Assembly: GCF_025685685.1 (NCBI RefSeq)
Contig: NZ_JAGSYH010000006.1
Coordinates: 124,001-188,000 of the forward strand
Source: Acidicapsa dinghuensis
GTDB taxonomy: Bacteria; Acidobacteriota; Terriglobia; Terriglobales; Acidobacteriaceae
DNA length: 64,000 nt
Direction of reading: 5' to 3'
Made by a program: the position numbers and the translations under genes. The notes beneath the pieces are model-generated. The model saw only the letters and a program-made list of their open reading frames with translations. It did no database searches and had not been told where the DNA came from. Of this stretch, positions 62,434-64,000 are shown piece after piece (within the stretch, counting starts at the first letter, position 1; every line of letters starts with the position of its first letter).

Positions 62434-63969
62434 ATGCAATGGCAAGAGCTTATTCGCGACGTAAAATCTCTGGAGCAGCGCAACTCCAGCGCGCAAGCGG
62501 ACATAATCAGCATCGAGTACGATTCGCGCAGGGTCAGTGCTGACTCAGTTTTTGTCGCGATGCGCGGCGGCGCCACCGATGGCAATCGTTACATTGCGAC
62601 TGCGGTAGCACAGCGCACTGCAGGCATCGTTACCGATTCGCAAGAGAGCTTTAGGCAGCTTGCCGTGACGAATCCGGCGCTGCCCCTGTTGCTCGTAGAG
62701 CATGGCCGCACAGCACTGGCGCAGCTATCCGCCGCATTCTTCAATCATCCAGAGCGCAAACTACGATCCACCGGCGTTACAGGCACCAACGGCAAGACAA
62801 CGACCGCATTTTTGACGGAATCGCTGTTGAATCACGCCGGCAGGATAGCACTGCTGGTTGGAACCATCGAGAACCATATCGCGGGTGAAGTGCGCGAAGC
62901 GATCCACACTACACCTGAGTCGCGCGATCTGTTCGCGCTGATAGCCGAGGGTGTTGATCGTGGCGCAACCGAACTAGTGATGGAAGTATCGAGCCACGCA
63001 CTCGATCAAGGGCGAGTCGCGGAAATCGGCTATGACGTGGCTATCTTCACCAATCTCACTCGCGACCATCTCGATTATCACCAGACGATGGAGGCCTACT
63101 TCGCCGCCAAGCGTCTACTCTTTGATGGCTCGCGCTACAAGGCCCCGCGTGTTGCTGTACTAAACGCTGATGACCAATACAGCAACGAGTTGGCCGCCGT
63201 CGCGAGCGCGGCTGGAGCTACCGTCGTCACCTACGGCATGAGTACGCATGCAAACTGGCGAGCCGAAGGACTGGAGCTTACGCCAAGTGGGGCTGAGTTT
63301 CAGTTGATTGCTCCAGCAGGCGAAGCTCAGATCAAGTCGCATCTTGCCGGAGAAGTGAACGTGCTTAATCTGCTTGGCGCTCTCGCTGCTGCCCATTCAC
63401 GTGGTGTTGACTTCGCAGCTCTTGTGAAGACTGCCCCGTTGCTGCGTCCGGTGCCGGGACGTTTTCAGCCGGTGAATGCGGGTCAGCCCTTCACCGTGAT
63501 CGTAGACTACGCGCATACAGACGATGCCCTGCGCAATCTCACGAGGCTAGCGCGACAACTGCTGGCAGCCCCATCGTCGCAACCCGCCACGAATCGTCGC
63601 GTGATTACGCTCTTCGGCTGCGGTGGCGACCGCGACCGCACCAAGCGTCCAAAAATGGGACAAGCGGCTGGCGAAGGTAGCGATCTGGTCATCGTCACCA
63701 GCGATAATCCGCGGTCCGAAGAGCCTGACGCCATCATCGTGGAGATTCTTCCGGGACTGATCGCGACCGGTACGGATTATCTGGTCGAGCCAGATCGTGC
63801 AGCAGCCATCGCGCTGGCTCTTTCCCATGCTCATACCGGCGATGTCGTTCTGATCGCAGGCAAAGGACACGAGACACAGCAGGTACTTCGCAATGAAGTA
63901 ATCTTTTTCTCCGATGCAAAGGTTGCTCTTTCCGCATTGCAAGCAATGGGCTATGGTGGAGAGCAATGA
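62434..63969 (+). CDS. murE: UDP-MurNAc-tripeptide synthetase
   Basis: A 511-residue Mur ligase. The ATP-binding GVTGTNGKTTTAFL, EVSSHALDQGRV, FTNLTRDHLDYHQTME, and VDYAHTDDALRN are standard. TSDNPRSEEP contains DNPR, which indicates meso-diaminopimelate rather than lysine as the added amino acid. It adds the third residue of the stem peptide. The stop overlaps the murF start by 4 nt (ATGA), so translation is probably coupled. Confidence 0.95.
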   Translation: MQWQELIRDVKSLEQRNSSAQADIISIEYDSRRVSADSVFVAMRGGATDGNRYIATAVAQRTAGIVTDSQESFRQLAVTNPALPLLLVEHGRTALAQLSAAFFNHPERKLRSTGVTGTNGKTTTAFLTESLLNHAGRIALLVGTIENHIAGEVREAIHTTPESRDLFALIAEGVDRGATELVMEVSSHALDQGRVAEIGYDVAIFTNLTRDHLDYHQTMEAYFAAKRLLFDGSRYKAPRVAVLNADDQYSNELAAVASAAGATVVTYGMSTHANWRAEGLELTPSGAEFQLIAPAGEAQIKSHLAGEVNVLNLLGALAAAHSRGVDFAALVKTAPLLRPVPGRFQPVNAGQPFTVIVDYAHTDDALRNLTRLARQLLAAPSSQPATNRRVITLFGCGGDRDRTKRPKMGQAAGEGSDLVIVTSDNPRSEEPDAIIVEILPGLIATGTDYLVEPDRAAAIALALSHAHTGDVVLIAGKGHETQQVLRNEVIFFSDAKVALSALQAMGYGGEQ

Positions 63970-64000
63970 TACTTACATTGGCAGAGGCGGCCCTGGGCGC
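63966..64000 (+). CDS. murF: start of murF (cut by window end)
   Basis: An ATG at 63966 overlaps the murE stop as ATGA. The visible codons read MILTLAEAALG, like the N-terminus of UDP-MurNAc-tripeptide D-Ala-D-Ala ligase MurF, which normally follows murE in dcw clusters. Only eleven complete codons are visible, so the call rests mainly on position. Confidence 0.7.
   Translation, partial: MILTLAEAALG

Noticed and set aside
1-64000. CRISPR array, tRNA, rRNA, insertion sequence or prophage
   Set aside because: No regularly spaced repeats, cloverleaf-like segments or transposase/integrase/phage proteins were seen; a covariance or profile search could still find small RNAs.

Overview
The window looks like a chromosomal segment from an Acidobacteriota bacterium, probably class Terriglobia (Acidobacteriia). 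Three things point there: four orphan MacB/FtsX-type permeases of the 'acidobacterial duplicated orphan permease' (ADOP) kind, one array of them led by a PadR regulator; a large secreted VWFA-related protein of the type common in this phylum; and a high density of exported proteins and peptidases in moderately GC-rich DNA. No tRNA, rRNA, CRISPR array, insertion sequence or prophage gene was recognised. Assignments rest on reading motifs by eye; no database search was possible.

Layout. 1-5.5 kb: a same-strand cluster of an RraA-like aldolase (cut by the window edge), two Tat-exported SelA/DgaE-like PLP enzymes, a Tat-exported RidA-like protein and an exported amidohydrolase. Together they look like a deamination/aldol pathway placed in the cell envelope. 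5.5-8.4 kb: an exported protein of unknown function and an M61 peptidase with a PDZ domain. 8.4-16.4 kb: VWFA protein, trpG with a FecR-like partner, a GAF-GGDEF diguanylate cyclase, trpE and a small exported protein. 16.5-24.8 kb: an exported NIF3-like protein, a phytoene-desaturase-like FAD enzyme, glutamate dehydrogenase, a 7TM-SpoIIE phosphatase, a Tat-exported serine hydrolase and pgsA. 24.8-29 kb: an orphan GvpL/F-like gene, a proline-rich membrane protein and a fused aroDE.

29-43.8 kb: ADOP 1, an exported thioredoxin-like protein, M3 and S53 peptidases, an SDR, pgeF, an HU/IHF-type protein, a glycosyltransferase, an exported HExxH protein and an ABM monooxygenase. 43.9-52.4 kb: padR plus ADOPs 2-4, a tandem array with near-identical gene junctions and a promoter overlapped by two direct repeats. 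52.5-57.7 kb: a large exported protein, an aquaglyceroporin, an outer-membrane barrel, an SRPBCC protein and a DUF2127 protein. 58 kb to the end: the start of the division and cell-wall (dcw) cluster, mraZ-rsmH-ftsL-ftsI-murE-murF, with three exactly 10-bp-spaced TGGAN boxes upstream of mraZ.

The most unusual content is the exported PLP/RidA/amidohydrolase cluster at the left edge, followed by the ADOP array with its conserved junctions and near-leaderless promoter, the mraZ operator-like boxes, and several unexplained palindromes and leader hairpins.
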